From Rallus limicola (lineage: Eukaryota; Chordata; Aves; Gruiformes; Rallidae): a DNA stretch of 64,000 bases. Both the position numbers and the translations under genes were made by a program. Within the stretch, counting starts at the first letter, position 1. Each line of letters opens with the position of its first letter. This document shows, piece by piece, positions 22,301 to 35,000 of this stretch. Where the stretch lies: the NCBI GenBank assembly GCA_022605955.1, contig JAKCOZ010000003.1:42558761-42622760 (forward strand), written 5' to 3'. The notes below the pieces were generated by a model. The model ran no database searches. It was not told the DNA's origin and saw only the letters and a list, made by a program, of their open reading frames with translations.

Positions 22301-22583
22301 CTTGTAAGAAGAAACTGGGAATTCTGGATAGTCTGCTGACTGTTTTCTGTGTTAGATGTGTTGGTTGTTGTTGTAGATTGTGTCATAGTGGTGTTGACAT
22401 TGATCGTGTTGGTGCGCCTAGTTGCATTGCGTGCAGTCTCCAGTTGTTGTCTTGCTGCCTGTGCATGTTGTCGTTCCAACTGCAGTTGCATCTGCAGCTG
22501 CTGTAACTGGGAAGCAGAAGGGCCAGAGGAGTTGAGCTGTCCTCCTGCAGAACGCCTCACGCCTGATAGCTGAGATAAAAGCT
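22301..22583 (-). CDS. KCMF1: KCMF1 exon 6, coiled-coil region
   Basis: This 283-base exon encodes the end of a split Glu (201), residues 202-294 and the first two bases of Arg 295. Order: LLSQLSGVRR; a Ser/Gly stretch; a Gln-rich helical stretch (about 224-257, containing QLQQLQMQLQLERQHAQAAR) with a clear coiled-coil pattern; then a Thr/Asn-rich low-complexity stretch (about 258-285); then SQFLLTR. The acceptor is TTTTCTCTGGCAG. The Thr/Asn stretch is the part that seems to vary most from the mammalian protein I remember. The coiled coil is the likely contact for partner proteins, which is inference. Confidence 0.95.
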
Positions 22584-24977
22584 CTGCCAGAGAAAAGAAA
22601 GTTCCTATGACAAAAGATCCACAGTGAGCATCTCAGGGTAGGCACGCCAAGTTCCACTGCCTCAATTCCTTTTTCTCTATCAGTACAATCAAAGAACAAG
22701 CAATGCTGCAGAGCTCATGAAGCTCTTGGGGAAAAAAGAAATAAAAACAAGTCCTAGCATTCCATGTTGGAAAGGGTAAGGAAGATTAAAACCCTTTTAT
22801 GCAGATTCACTGATTCACTGCAAAGAGGCTGCCAAAGTTAAATGCCTCCAAAACAACAGGGGAGCCGATCTACAGCGAATGCCTTGCAAATGATGACCTC
22901 TGCAGCAATCCCCTGAAACCTCAAGTCACAATAGCAGCTGACTTAGGTAACTGCTGCAAACATTCAACAAAAAATATTTTGGTAAGAAGATATATTTAAG
23001 TATTGCTTCACACAAAAACTAGAGTGGTCAAGCACTTCTGCTGTATGAATTCCTGTTTCTGATGGAGGTACAGAGAAGACCTAGCGATTAAAAACACCTC
23101 TGTCCTTCAGTCTCTCGATTCAGAAGGATGAAATGCTTACGCCGTGTTTCACCCACAAAGAATTTCTCTGAAGTGGATACAAGCAGCAAATTACTTCAGT
23201 GTGTCAGTGCAGAATGTCACCAACACCCTGTGCAGACAGCAACTCTTGTATCACCTGCTTGCTGTAGTTGATGCAAGGGCAGAGGAAGTAGGTAATGATT
23301 TTGCTCTTGCTGTCCTTCACCTCAACACTACAAAGTTACTATAGAGATCACCACAATTTTCCTTCCATTGCATTAACAAAACACAGTCTTGCTAAGTATA
23401 CCTTTCTTTGGGGAACAAAGCAAAATGCAGCTGTCTTCCACTTCAGGAACTCAGGATGGGCAAGTAATATTTATCAGATTGATAGCAATACCAAGACTAA
23501 ATTAGAAAATGCCCCAGGAAATAAAAAAAAAGTAAAAAACTTAATAGATGCAGTAAATTTCGTTTAGTTAATATAATGTTCTGGAGGTCCTTCCTGTGTA
23601 TTACTACAGTAAGAGGGAATATATATCAAACTTCCAGACAATATTTAGAAATATTTATTCTCACTGTAAGTTAAAGCTTAGAGTATAGTGAAATGGTATT
23701 CTGGATGCACATGTGAGCTCAAGGCAGAGTGTTGGTGTAAGAAGGACACCCAGTTCAGTATGCAACTTCAATTGCACAAGCACAGCTTCCTCCAAAAAAG
23801 GAAGGATTCAGAATGCCATTTTATCCCACATTCACTGCTGCAAAATAGAAAGATGAGGTCTTGCACTGTAGGTTTCACAAACATCCTCCCTCCTTTAACC
23901 AACTCCAGTCTTTTTCAGACCCTCCCCTGACCTAGCTTTACTTCTTCTCTTGGTGAGATATTTCTTTCCCAGCTAATTTAATGAGTTAAAAATCAGGTCA
24001 GGGTAGGCCAGCAGAGCCCCTGAGGCAGAAGGCAGGCATGGAGGCAGGGCAAGGCCTCATTAAGCTGGCTGGCTGGATACCTCCCTCTGAAAGTCATAAC
24101 AGGACAGTAGGAAGCTCCAGTTTAAGTATTATGCCATCTTGACATCTGAAGCAAAAGTGAATTATGGCAGAATTTCTGAGGTTTCCCTGACAAGCTGCTG
24201 GCACAAAGACTACTGCATGAAAAAGTTTAGCTTTCCCTTTAAGGAAAGTTTTATTTGTTTTCAGAATTGTCTTCATTCTTTTTTTTTTTTTACAGGAAAA
24301 TAAAAAATAAAGTTATTTTCACACCAAAGGTAAACATACACTGAAAAAGATATTTGTGTTTAGGATTCCTGAGAATATAAATTATTATCTGGTGCTGAAA
24401 ATGAGACAGATGCCTTTCTGCATTCCTCAGTTCTTCTAAACTTGACCAACATATCCTGCAAATACTTCCAACAGTACGTTTATATAGAAGAATTTACAAG
24501 TACACATTTAAAAAAAATCAGTTATATTAAGCAAATCTGGCAATCAAACAGCAGCCTGAGCATATTAATAGTCTGCCGATTTCCTCTCCACCAAGACACA
24601 AGGTCTCCTCTGTAACACCTCTATCCACATGGCAAATTAAAATGAGATACAGTTAAGTAGGTGATGGAAACTGGATGCAATCACTTGCAGAAGTGCACAC
24701 CACCTGTACTTAGATTAGCTTTGGGAGTCTTACACCACCTAGAAGTAACAGCAAACGTTTCAGGGAGGCGTTTCAGTATCTCTGCACACAGGCCCCATGG
24801 AAACCCAGCCAAATACACCACACACCTGCCAGCTGCCATCAGCTACACCTGCACTGTGGAGCAATCTGTACACACAGCTGCACAACAGCACAAAGCCCTG
24901 CAACTACCATCACCTTTAATTTTACTTCCTCTGTGGCAGAAGGACGCAGGGGTAATATTCGTTGTTCCAGCTCTTAC
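22584..24977 (-). other. KCMF1: KCMF1 intron 5
   Basis: A 2,394-base intron with donor GTAAGAG after exon 5 and acceptor CTCTGGCAG. I recognise no repeat. A T11 run lies near 24281-24291. Open stretches such as 24661-25035 on the plus strand are not supported as genes. Confidence 0.85.
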
Positions 24978-25152
24978 CAGCTATAGGATCCATGGCTTCT
25001 CTATTGCTTGGAGAATACGAACTCTGAGAAGATGAAAGCCCACCAGGAGAACTGGTAGTAAAGTGCATGTTTGATCGACGTGCACGGGGGCCTCCCAATC
25101 CCCGGCCTGGGTGGAACATCCTACGGACGTGCCGAACACCACTGGATTCGTC
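24978..25152 (-). CDS. KCMF1: KCMF1 exon 5
   Basis: This 175-base exon encodes residues 143-200 plus one base. It begins DESSGVRHVRRMFHPGRG, contains an Arg/Gly-rich patch (GLGGPRARRSN), then a Ser-rich stretch with SQSSYSPSNREAMDPIA. No folded domain is evident, and the region is probably a disordered linker between the zinc fingers and the coiled coil. The 5' border is not an AG acceptor: the exon is preceded on the minus strand by TTCTTAACTTCCTGGTTAC, an AC acceptor of a U12-type intron. Phase 0 at the border and exact continuity with exon 4 support this. Confidence 0.94.
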
Positions 25153-27186
25153 GTAACCAGGAAGTTAAGAAAGAAGAGCTGTTTGGCATCAGGCATGATA
25201 TGGCAAGGTCATTTGACAGGTAAAACACTCAGATGCACACTTCTCAGGTAAAACACTCAGGTGGTTCTTTCACAAAACCGTGACTCGGCTTCTGAAGCAA
25301 AGGTAAGGTAACACCGTAGCTACGGTGCCAGTCAGATTTACAGACACCCAGTGCTGTGCACACCAAACTCCCTGTGTTTCCCCAGCTTTTTATGTCACCA
25401 AGGAAACGTAAGCATCAATTTCTTTGGGTTTTTTGTATAAGTTTTCAGATCACTGAGTAGAAAACTGACACACAGACGTTCATCCAAGCTTATTACAGAG
25501 ACAGGGATTTTATTCTCCCCTCCCCAATTCTTATGTTAAGTATCAAAAATAATAAAAAGTTTACTGCCATTCCTATCAGAAGTACATAGTAATTACTGCA
25601 CTCCCTTTCACTGTTGTACTCTGCTTTTAGAGAAGAGATTTCATTACTTCAGTCATTAAGAAATTGCAGATTTGTGGAGTATTAGCACTGTCATCAAATC
25701 ACTTTACCTTTCTTTTAGTCAAAGAAATACCACTAATTCCAGTTATGACATCATTCTCTAAATACTAGCTAATCATGCAACCAAATCTTACCAGATACAC
25801 TAGAGCAAAGCCTTTGTAAACCTTAAGTTGTGGCAAAGGGATAAACTGAATAGACATGCAAGAACTACTTGTATGATAGATACTGAAAAGCTGTATTTGA
25901 AGAATTCTCTAGTGTTTTCCCGCTGAAGGAAGAAACTGGGATTTAAAAAGTTGTTCCTGCACTGTAGGAATAAAGGACGCATGACTGCCTTGGAGGATCT
26001 GTCTGGATGCCTGGGACCAAGCTCTCATGGCCAGAGCCCCCTACTCAGCACCCTGCTCCTCCTGACTGCTGAGAGCTCTGCTGCTGCCGCAGGGAAAGGT
26101 GAAGTAGAGAGAACTGCTGTTATCAAACTTGGTAGTGGTCTTTGCACTATTAGTTACTGTTTCCCAGAGGCAGCAAACACCCAAACTCCTTTACACTGAT
26201 GACAGCAGTTATTGTGTAGTCATTAACACATGCATTTAGTCTGTCCTGACCCTAAGGCACAATACCACTAAAACTCAAAAGAAACCAGTCATAACTGAAA
26301 TGGAGCCATCTCTTTCTAAATACTGTCTCCCTTCTGTTAGCATAACCAATGTCAGTTGCTGGGGCTTATATATATATATATATATATATATTGGCACTTT
26401 AACTTTAGTTGCCTAGATTTTGATTTTTAAATTTTTAAAAATGTAAACATATAGACTTTTTGTCTGTTTAAAGGAGACACAAGGGAGTATTTCAGAAAGA
26501 TTACCTCCTATAGGTAAAATACATAGCCTCCATTAACATGTCATTAAATTCAAAGCCCAAACTAAAATATATTTCATCAGCTAATCCAGGGAGAATTTAA
26601 AAAAGAAAAAATACTCCTAGAACAAGGATTAAGAAAACCCACAACAAATTCCAGCAATGCAGCCATTAAGGGTAAATAAGTTTGCATTACCTGCTGCTAA
26701 GGTACCTGAAGGACAACATCCTATTTTCCAGGATATCTGGAAGTTTTCCAAGTTGTATTATAAAATGATTGTAACACTATGAACCTGTACTATTAAAACA
26801 GTGTTAGAAGTAGTGCAGCAAGTTTAAAATCATTCATCAAACACCCATGCTCAAATCATCCTCGGATCACCATCTTCATGTCTCAAATACTTAAGAGCAC
26901 ACTACTCCATCTGGATACATAAAGCGGCATTAAGAGTAATGCTCAGGCACAATAAATCACAGCACAAGTAGAAGGAGCCTCTTTGGTTAAATGTTTTTGC
27001 TGTTAGACCAAAAAGGACCATCAAGTATACCTACAGTCTGGTCACAATCTTGTATTTGTATTTTTTTAAACTAGCAAATAGACCTTTTTATTTTTGACAC
27101 ACAGATCTTCAGCAAATTAAGTTCCACGACTATAAAAACCCAAAACAAGTCACCATTGCCTCTTTGCCTCAACTTGGAAAGGATAT
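25153..27186 (-). other. KCMF1: KCMF1 intron 4, U12-type AT-AC intron
   Basis: A 2,034-base intron that begins AT and ends AC. The donor reads ATATCCTTTCC on the minus strand (27186 downward), a complete match to the minor-spliceosome donor ATATCCTTT. Near the other end, TTTCTTAAC (25172-25164) matches the U12 branch-point consensus at eight of nine positions. Its likely branch A lies about 12 bases from the AC acceptor, the expected spacing. No GT or AG at these borders would keep both flanking exons intact. A (TA)12 microsatellite lies inside. Confidence 0.92.
26367..26391. repeat. (TA)n microsatellite
   Basis: About twelve uninterrupted TA units inside KCMF1 intron 4. It probably varies in length between individuals. 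Confidence 0.95.
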
Positions 27187-27288
27187 TAAATCTCTAGGAG
27201 CTCTGTGTTCCAGTGTAAGATGAGCTGCAAAGTCATCTGTGACATGATTTGGATCCCCTCCAGGTAATGCTGCACATATTGGACAAAT
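27187..27288 (-). CDS. KCMF1: KCMF1 exon 4, second zinc finger
   Basis: Exactly 34 codons, residues 109-142, phase 0 at both ends. It starts ICPICAALPGGDPNHVTDDF and ends LEHRAPRDL. Cys 110, Cys 113, His 131 and His 136 form a C2H2-like zinc-binding set of the Di19 (drought-induced 19) type. The acceptor is TTGTCGTTTCAG, and the donor is the AT of a U12-type intron. The exon is short but recognisable by its motif and by exact joining to exons 3 and 5. Confidence 0.95.
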
Positions 27289-28572
27289 CTGAAACGACAA
27301 AGGGAGAAAAAAACAACTTTATAAATTTTACACAAACAAAAACTTGCATCAAGTCGATCATTAGACACTGAGTCTTGTGCCTTGAGATGACATCCTAGGT
27401 ACTCACAGACACCTAGATCACAACAAATTCAAAAACCCAGAAAAAAACATTCAAGTGGAGACACTGATTCAGACATCATTTATCTTTACAATTTTCAGGA
27501 TGCTATGAAAACCAGAGCTAGAATGTTCAAACTTGATTTGCAACATCTTCAAAATTAGTCTTTGTATGCAGATTCTGCAACAGCCAGTAAAGCCTGACTA
27601 CACAAGATTACTATTCGCCTGCCTGACACTCATCCCAGCAGAAGAATCATAATGACACCACACAAGTATTTGCTGAAGTATCAAACTGTGTCCACCTAAG
27701 CAGGCAGTGTGTAAGTACAGGTTTGGCAGGAAGGGCTGGTCTCACTACCCCCACACAGCAGCATTCTGGAAGAAGGCACTGAGGGCTATCTTTGTGTCTC
27801 TTAAAAACCAAAACACAGGTTAACTAAGTAGACAAACAGTGCCACTACAATTGACATAACTTGCTTTTATTAGTGACTGCACAAAGAGCTTGAAAAGCAT
27901 CTTCCATTTTTCTTCACAGTACTTTTTGCAGACTGTAAAGTTCTACAAATGGTGGACACAAAAAAAAAAAGTCCACAACATTCTTCCCCCAAATGTTAAC
28001 TATTCAAATAAACAACACTTCGACAGTTAGATGCAACTGCTGTCTATGAATTTCTCTCTGTTCCTCAGTCAGTTTTGTCTTTATGAAGCAACTCTAGCTG
28101 CAAGGTTCCCAGTGCTCTTCATGCATATACTGAAGTTTTTGACAGCAGATCTCAAAACAACATGGGCATTTTAGAATACCTATAGAAGAGCATGCACACC
28201 TGTCTTAACACTTACGGAGGTGAGGACGAGGTCTTGAAATCAATTCACTGTAAAGTCTCAGCTGTTTTTGACAGCATCTACCACATTTTTAATGTCACTT
28301 TAACTTTAGTAGTTAGCTCTTGAGCAGAGGATGAGGCATTTCAAAAGCTCTTTGCAACAATTCCTTCCCCTTTATTTTCAATGTTCAGCATTTCTCTAAC
28401 CGCGTTCCTTTTCCCAGATTTTTCACCACTACTGAAGCCATACAAGCTGGCAGACTACAGAGCAAAGACCTCTTATCACAGTGTAGTATCATACAGCTAC
28501 CCAGTAGGGACACAGGAACAGATGTGTGTTGGACAGGTGGTTCTAAAGTGCATAAACTTACTTATAAGCTGC

Positions 28573-29092
28573 TGTGCTGGCTTTAGCTGGGATAGAGTTC
28601 ATTTTCTTCACAGTAGCTAGTGTGGCGCTGTGGTCTGGATTTGGTCTGGAAATGGTGTTAGTAACACCGGGATGTTTTAGTTACCCCTGAGCAGCATTTA
28701 TACAAAGCCAAGGCCTTCGCTGCTTCTCACCCCACCCACAAATGGCAGGGGGTGCACAAGGAGGTAGGAGGGGACACAACCAGGACAGCTGACCCCAGCT
28801 AACCAAAGGGGTATTTTATATAGTGTGACATCATGCTTAGTATATATGGGCCTGGGGCAGAGGAGGTAGCATGTCTGGAGTGATAACAAGTAGTCACCAT
28901 GAGTGACAGAACCCTGCTTTCCTGAAGATGGCTAAACACCTGCCTGCCCACAGAGGTGGTGAATGAGTTCCTTGTCTTGCTTTGCTTGCATGTGTGGCTT
29001 TTGCTTTAAACTTTTTCTCTCACCCATGCTAGTGCACTTCTGGCTGAATGTTGCATTTTATTTGGAGGAGCTGATTGACCTGAATCACAACA
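28573..29092 (+). mobile_element. Solo LTR, ERVL-like avian type
   Basis: It begins TGTGCTGGCTTTAGCTGGGA and carries other hallmarks of the same avian LTR family as the copy at 16795: GGTGTTAGTAACACCGGGAT, CAAGGCCTTCGCTGCTTCTC, GGACAGCTGACCCCAGCTAA and the TATA region AGTATATATGGG. The right part has drifted; the end is placed at CACAACA by analogy. Flanking 5-mers (GCTGC left, CCAAC right) do not match, so the right edge is truncated, wrong or mutated. It lies in KCMF1 intron 3, antisense to the gene. Confidence 0.75.
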
Positions 29093-29569
29093 CCAACAGT
29101 AACTGACAGACAGATTCTTTTGCACTATGTCTTACAGTGCTTGCTATAAACCTTCAGACACTTTTACTGGGGAAGGAACACTGTTGATTAGTGAGGTTTT
29201 AATACTCACCAAAACAGTGTGATTTGATCTGTTTAGAATGCAACCTTAGTGACTTAGTCACAAAACTTACAACTATTCCTACAGATACCAGTATAATTTT
29301 CAATTAAGTACCCAGAATTAAAACAATCACCTCTGAGAAAATACCAGATGCTCCTACTGGAGTTTCTCTCCAGGACCTCAACATGCTGGGTTACCTCTCC
29401 AAAGTAGCCTTGTATACTACTCCACACAGCATGAGGAATAACCATGAGTTAAGATATCTACATGCAGCTTCAGAGCTAGTCTCCTTAGGATCACAGGAAC
29501 ATGGTGGGAACGTTCCTATAACTGGAAGTGTTGAAACACAGAGATACAGGCTCTTTAGAAAGGAGAGCA

Positions 29570-30080
29570 AGTGGGCTCTTCAGAGTCTATACATGGAGTA
29601 CTGCGCCCAGTCGTGAGCTCTGACAAGAGGGACACACACATACTAGAGAGAGTCCAGCAAAGGGCTACAAAGATGACAACAGGCCTGGAGCATCTCTCCT
29701 GTGGGGAAAGGCTGAGAAAACTGAGGCTGTTCAGCCTGCAGAAGCACAGGCTCAGAGATGGAAGGTACATGGATACCTGAAGGGAGAGTGAAAGGAGGAC
29801 AGAGCCAGGATCTATTCAGTGATGCCCACTGACAGTACAGAGGCAGCGGGCACACATTCGAACACAGGAGGCTCCTCATGAACATCAGAAACACTTTTTC
29901 ACTGTGAAGGTGACTGAGCACTGGCAGAGGTTGTCCAAAGAGGCTGTGGAATCTCTATCCTAAGAGGAGTCAAAAGCTGTCTATACATGGTCTAGGACAA
30001 CCAGCAGAAGGTGGCACTGCTCAGGGCTGGATGAGATGACCTCCAGAGATGCCTTCTGACCTCAGTGTGTCATTTCTGCC
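29570..30080 (+). mobile_element. CR1 LINE 3' fragment, plus strand
   Basis: This is a decayed CR1 3' end. Characteristic pieces in order are GAGAGAGTCCAGCAAAGGGC, CTGGAGCATCTCTCCTGTGG, GGAAAGGCTGAGAAAACTGA, ACATCAGAAACACTTTTTCA, CACTGGCAGAGGTTGTCC and GATGACCTCCAGAGATGCC. Reading frames are broken. It sits in KCMF1 intron 3, about 500 bases from the solo LTR and in the same orientation. Confidence 0.85.
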
Positions 30081-31907
30081 CACAAGTACTTAACCAATGC
30101 CAAATACCTGAGAAAAGTCAGCATAAAGTAAATTTATCTGCACCTCTCGACATGAAAATAGTGAAATTTTATGCATAAAATTTGACATATTATTTGAAAT
30201 ACAAGGGACACAGGTTGTAAAATAAAAGCGATTCCATTCCTGTAAACTTCATTAAGATGTAAAAATAAAACATGTCTTCAGACAGACAGATACTACAAGG
30301 ACTACAAGCACAGTATCTAAACAGAAATAACTGCCTGAAAGCCTAAGACCACAGACATTTAGAATCCATACTATTTTCCGCTTTAGTAATTTTTGTTAGC
30401 CTTTCACTATCTACAGTAAGCCTGCAGCACCCAAGTAGTTTTATGCACATGCATGGTAAACATTCACCACTGAAGCTAGATTCAGCACAACACAAATATA
30501 TACAATATATACAAGGACTGAAGTATTGTCCTTTCTCACTATTTGGAACAAAAATACAATAATTTGCAGACTGACTCACAAAAAGGAAACTGTTTTTGTT
30601 TTGGGATTTTTGGGTGTTTATTTAGGGGTGCTTTTTTCTCTTACATATACAACTCTTGAGAATCAGTGGAGTAGCTGGTGTCTGGAATCACAAATTTAGG
30701 CTTTATGTGCTGAATTCTAGAAGTCACAGCTGCAAACAAAAATGTGTCAAATGAAAAACCCTGCCCATTTTCACATTCTATGTCAGGAACATACCACTGA
30801 CATCAAGTGGTGCAAAACAGAATTGCAATACTAAGCCACCAAAGAACGTCATCCAAATGTGTGATTTTCAACGGCTGACACTATGTTTGAAAGCTGCAAA
30901 GTTAAAGAAAAGTTCCAGGAGATGATAAAAATTGCAGCGTGTCACTGCAGTAGAGACCCTAGAGTACAACTAGTTGACACAAACTGTTTCACTTCATGTA
31001 TTTTTTAAAAGGACCACACCTTTGACTCTTGAAAATATGCACAAACCACCTCCCCTATCACTCCTTCACACAAGATCCTTAACAGCTCCTGAGAGGAAAC
31101 CTTCATTTTCATCCACTGAATTCCTTGGAATTTAAGGAAGCCAGAAGATTAGATAACCTATTTGTAAGTCATTTCCTCACAACGTATTAGTGAAGAATAA
31201 TCCACATACAACACTCACATTTTACTAGAAATCTATGGTACAACAGTCAGACAAAAGCACCCCTTTGCATTCAGGTAATCTAGTTTCCCCTGTTCCCAAA
31301 GATAATCAGGATAGCAGGAGCTAACACCTCTGGTTACAGTACCTCTCTTGACACTTGTTTGAAAAGTATATTTTTTTACCATGTCAACCATTACAGATGG
31401 GGAAGTGAACCCTGCTTTAACAGCAATACTTCCAAAAGAACACAACTTCCATTGCATAAATATATCAGGCCCATTAGAAAAGCTGTTTGAAAAACACACC
31501 AAGCTGCCTGCATGCCTTCCTCTCTCTTACAGCTACAAGAGACCGACATAGCTATGAGCTTCCAGGACACCTACATACTGGTTGTGAAAAAGGAGATATG
31601 GCTATGCAGGATGAACATGGGACCATTATATATTGCATCTTACAGGAAAGTAGACTCCTACACATGTCAGCCTTTACATCAGGACAACCAAAGCAACCAC
31701 AGAATAAGAAAGCAAGGTCATTATGTTGAAATACCCCTGAAATGCAGAAGAACTTTGATGTTACTGTCAAATGTTGGTATGTCTTCTTACAAAGCACATA
31801 GATTAACTCATGCATCAAGAAAGAAAAAGGACGATACCTGTATTACAGAAGAGAGACTTTTTAATATATTTCCACCACAACTGAAAGCAAATTCTGAAGG
31901 TTCTTAC

Positions 31908-32047
31908 CACTTCTGTTGATGTTTCTGCATGCTCAGAAGTAACGTGTTCTTGAAGTGACGTTTCCGTATAACCCATTTTCCCACAATAAGGACAAGTGAA
32001 AGACTGTGGTTGCTCTACAGAGAAAGCTTCTCCACCATAGTACAAAT
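31908..32047 (-). CDS. KCMF1: KCMF1 exon 3, first C2H2 zinc finger
   Basis: A 140-base exon: two bases completing Asp 62, then residues 63-108 in full, ending in phase 0. It starts LYYGGEAFSVEQPQSFTCPY. The finger uses Cys 80, Cys 83, His 96 and His 101 (CGKMGYTETSLQEHVTSEH). Acceptor CATGTTCTGTTCCAG, donor GTAAGAAC. Together with the finger in exon 4 it makes the paired zinc-finger module that follows the ZZ domain in KCMF1. Confidence 0.96.
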
Positions 32048-35000
32048 CTGGAACAGAACATGTTTAAGTAAGAGGTTACTTCAAAGCAGTAGCATCATTT
32101 ATTTGTTTCAGGTAAACCTCTGTTTATAAAAGGTGCATCAATGTAGTAACCCGCAAATTAAATCTCAAGTTTAACAGAAATGGCTATTTTAATCCTGTAC
32201 AAATACCATAGTCAGGTATTCAGGAAGTGTTTAATTACTGATGACAAAACCAGACTACATTTCATTTTTATTAACAAACACAACGTAGTTTTCTCATATT
32301 CAGTAAGAACAAAGACTCCCATGTTGCTGCTGTTCACAGTGCCAAGCCTTCCCTTTTTCATTACCCTTCTTATCCCATGTACAGGGCCACCCATGGCATT
32401 TTTCAACAGAGAGATGAACTTTCAAAAGCTGCATGGTCAACAGTCCCTCAAGAATTTACATTAAAATTTACAAGTTGTCAGTGACACTGTATGCCAGTGT
32501 CTATGTCATCTCTGTACCACTGCTTCACAACAGGGTTATAAATGTCCCTAATATAGAACATAAAAATTTGATAGTAAGAAAGGAACCTGTATCTGTTACA
32601 CACTGGTTATAACTTTTAGATGTTAAATATAAGCACATTTGCACTACTGATGAGAAGGAGGCACTTTTATGTTGCTTATACAGAAGCTCCCCAAATTTAT
32701 CACAAAAATTTATCAAACCACACAAGAAAAGAATGCTTTTTGCTCGTCCTCTACAAGAGCAAATGCATTATCTGTTCTGGAGGATACACGAATAAACTTC
32801 ACATTCACATAAAGACTAAAGTGAAGATTTTCTCCAGCAAGTGATTTGAAGTCTCTTCACCGATATTTTCATAGGACTCACTGATAAGTAACAGAAAAAC
32901 ACTTCTATGTAATTATGAATATTCTGCTAATAATTAAAAAATGGACAAGTCTGAACAGACACTAGAATTCATATTCTGTGCCACAAGGCAGTATCCATAT
33001 AATGTGTTAGCAACATGACTCTGACAGCTTAAGTTATAGCTTCCTAAGCTTTATGACAATTTCTGCTACTGACCTCTCTTTACAACATGACTAGGAAGAA
33101 CAGAACAACATTTGTTTTTCTGCAGTCTTATAAAAGATGACACTTATACTAAAAATGCATGTATCCACAATACACTATATTAACAGTGTTTTACATGTAA
33201 CTTTTGTTACATCTTTTGAGGGCTTAACACTCCAAAACCTATAGTGGAAATGGATTTCTTAGTAACATGCTAACGGGCACAGATAAAGACACAGAATCAG
33301 ACTGAATATACTGCAGAATACACTTCATGTTGCAAAGTCCCTGTTTCTTATATTTGGAAACTGGTTTAAGAGCATTTAAATGCTGGAAGATGTCAGAAAG
33401 ATATGCCTTTACCAGGCATGGTAAGAAATGTCTGACAGCAGCCTCAAAGAAGCAGCAATACCTGACACACTGAGCATTTTGACTGGTTCACTGAATTAAC
33501 TACCACACTAAGCTTGAGTACCCCCCCCGAATCTAAGTTCATTTGTTCACATAAGCATGAGAAAAATATTATGTCCGGCTATACAAAGTAAAAAGTTCCC
33601 AGTCAATGAAGTCTTACTTCTCCAAAGCAGCATCTGAAGTTTCATTAAATGTTTTATACAAAAAGGCATAAAAGTTACTTTTTATTAGAGAATGGAATTG
33701 CACATCCGATTTCGTCAAAGCAGTGAACTACACAGACGGAAAGTCAGTATGAATGTAAGTCAGAAAACTTGCCCTGAAGATTAGCACCCCTACTCCCAAC
33801 CTAAAAGTTATTTGTATAGTAGATAAACATAAACAGATGCCTGGACTCATTATTAGAGGGAAATCCCAAAGATCCTTGCACAACATGTGTAAGGGCTCAG
33901 TTCTGAATGCATGTACACATGTGTTACACATATATAAGGACTCAACTCTAAATGCATCTGTGAAATCAAATGCGAGTGACAGGCATTTCCTTGACAGGCT
34001 GTCAACCTTTCAGTTGGCATCTTAACAAGATGACACATATTATGTCTTAATTCAAAACATCTCCTCTTACCTGATCCCTTATAAATCCATGGGAAGAAGC
34101 AGTGAAACTATGAAGGGGAAGGTCTGCCTTCCCACATTTGCAGAAGAGGTTGCTGGCCAACACTTAAATGTACCATATTCAACTGAAGATGACAATGCTA
34201 CAAGATTTGAAGAAAGCTGCTTAAAACCCCTTAAATCTGATGGGTTTATAACCTAAGTATCCATCAGCTTTAAAATGTGTTCCAAATGCTCAAAACTAGG
34301 AACAGCAGTTCCCTCATGCCAAAGCTTCTAAAACTGTCTGCAATTCTTATCCTTTACAGTAAGCTTGTGTCTAATCTGTGTGGCTAGATGGGCACTACAC
34401 TCTGGCAGATGACCAGAGAAACTGGGTCTGACGCGGGATGGCACCATCGGCACTCAGAATTGTGGTGGTCCCTACGTACAGCTGTTAAGCAGCATCATCC
34501 TACATGATGAACAAACTAGTTTTAGTTACATTAACAACTAGCTTTTGACTGGAATAGAAAGAATCTCTTTGCACTTATATGAAGAAAAATTTTAATTAAA
34601 AGACACGCTAATACAATAAACAGCACAAAGGAAAGCTTTAAAAGCATTCTTATTTACACAGTGTCACTGCACAGAGGAACTGTAAGTGTCTGCAGTGTCC
34701 TAATGACAAAAAGAAAGATTCTGGGAACAAAGACAGCCAAACTTTTGAAACAAACAGTTAAGAATTCCAAAAGTAACTGCATTTAATATACCCAACACAG
34801 CAAATGCAAACACTGTATGGATCTCAAACTAATTCAACAAGAATTTCTGAAAAAAAAATAAATTCTGTATACCTGGGGGAATAGCAAAAATGCCAAACAC
34901 ATCAAAAGCTAATGACAGTTTTAGTTGATGCCTTGATTTTCCTCAAGCTTTGGAATGATCCTCACAATCATGATTAAATACTATTTACTGACTGGAAATT

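Larger units (their letters stand above)
27289..31907 (-). other. KCMF1: KCMF1 intron 3
   Basis: A 4.6-kb GT-AG intron (donor GTAAGAACC). It holds a solo LTR (28573-29092) and a CR1 fragment (about 29570-30080), both in the plus orientation, antisense to KCMF1. The remaining sequence is AT-rich and shows nothing that I can name. Confidence 0.85.
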
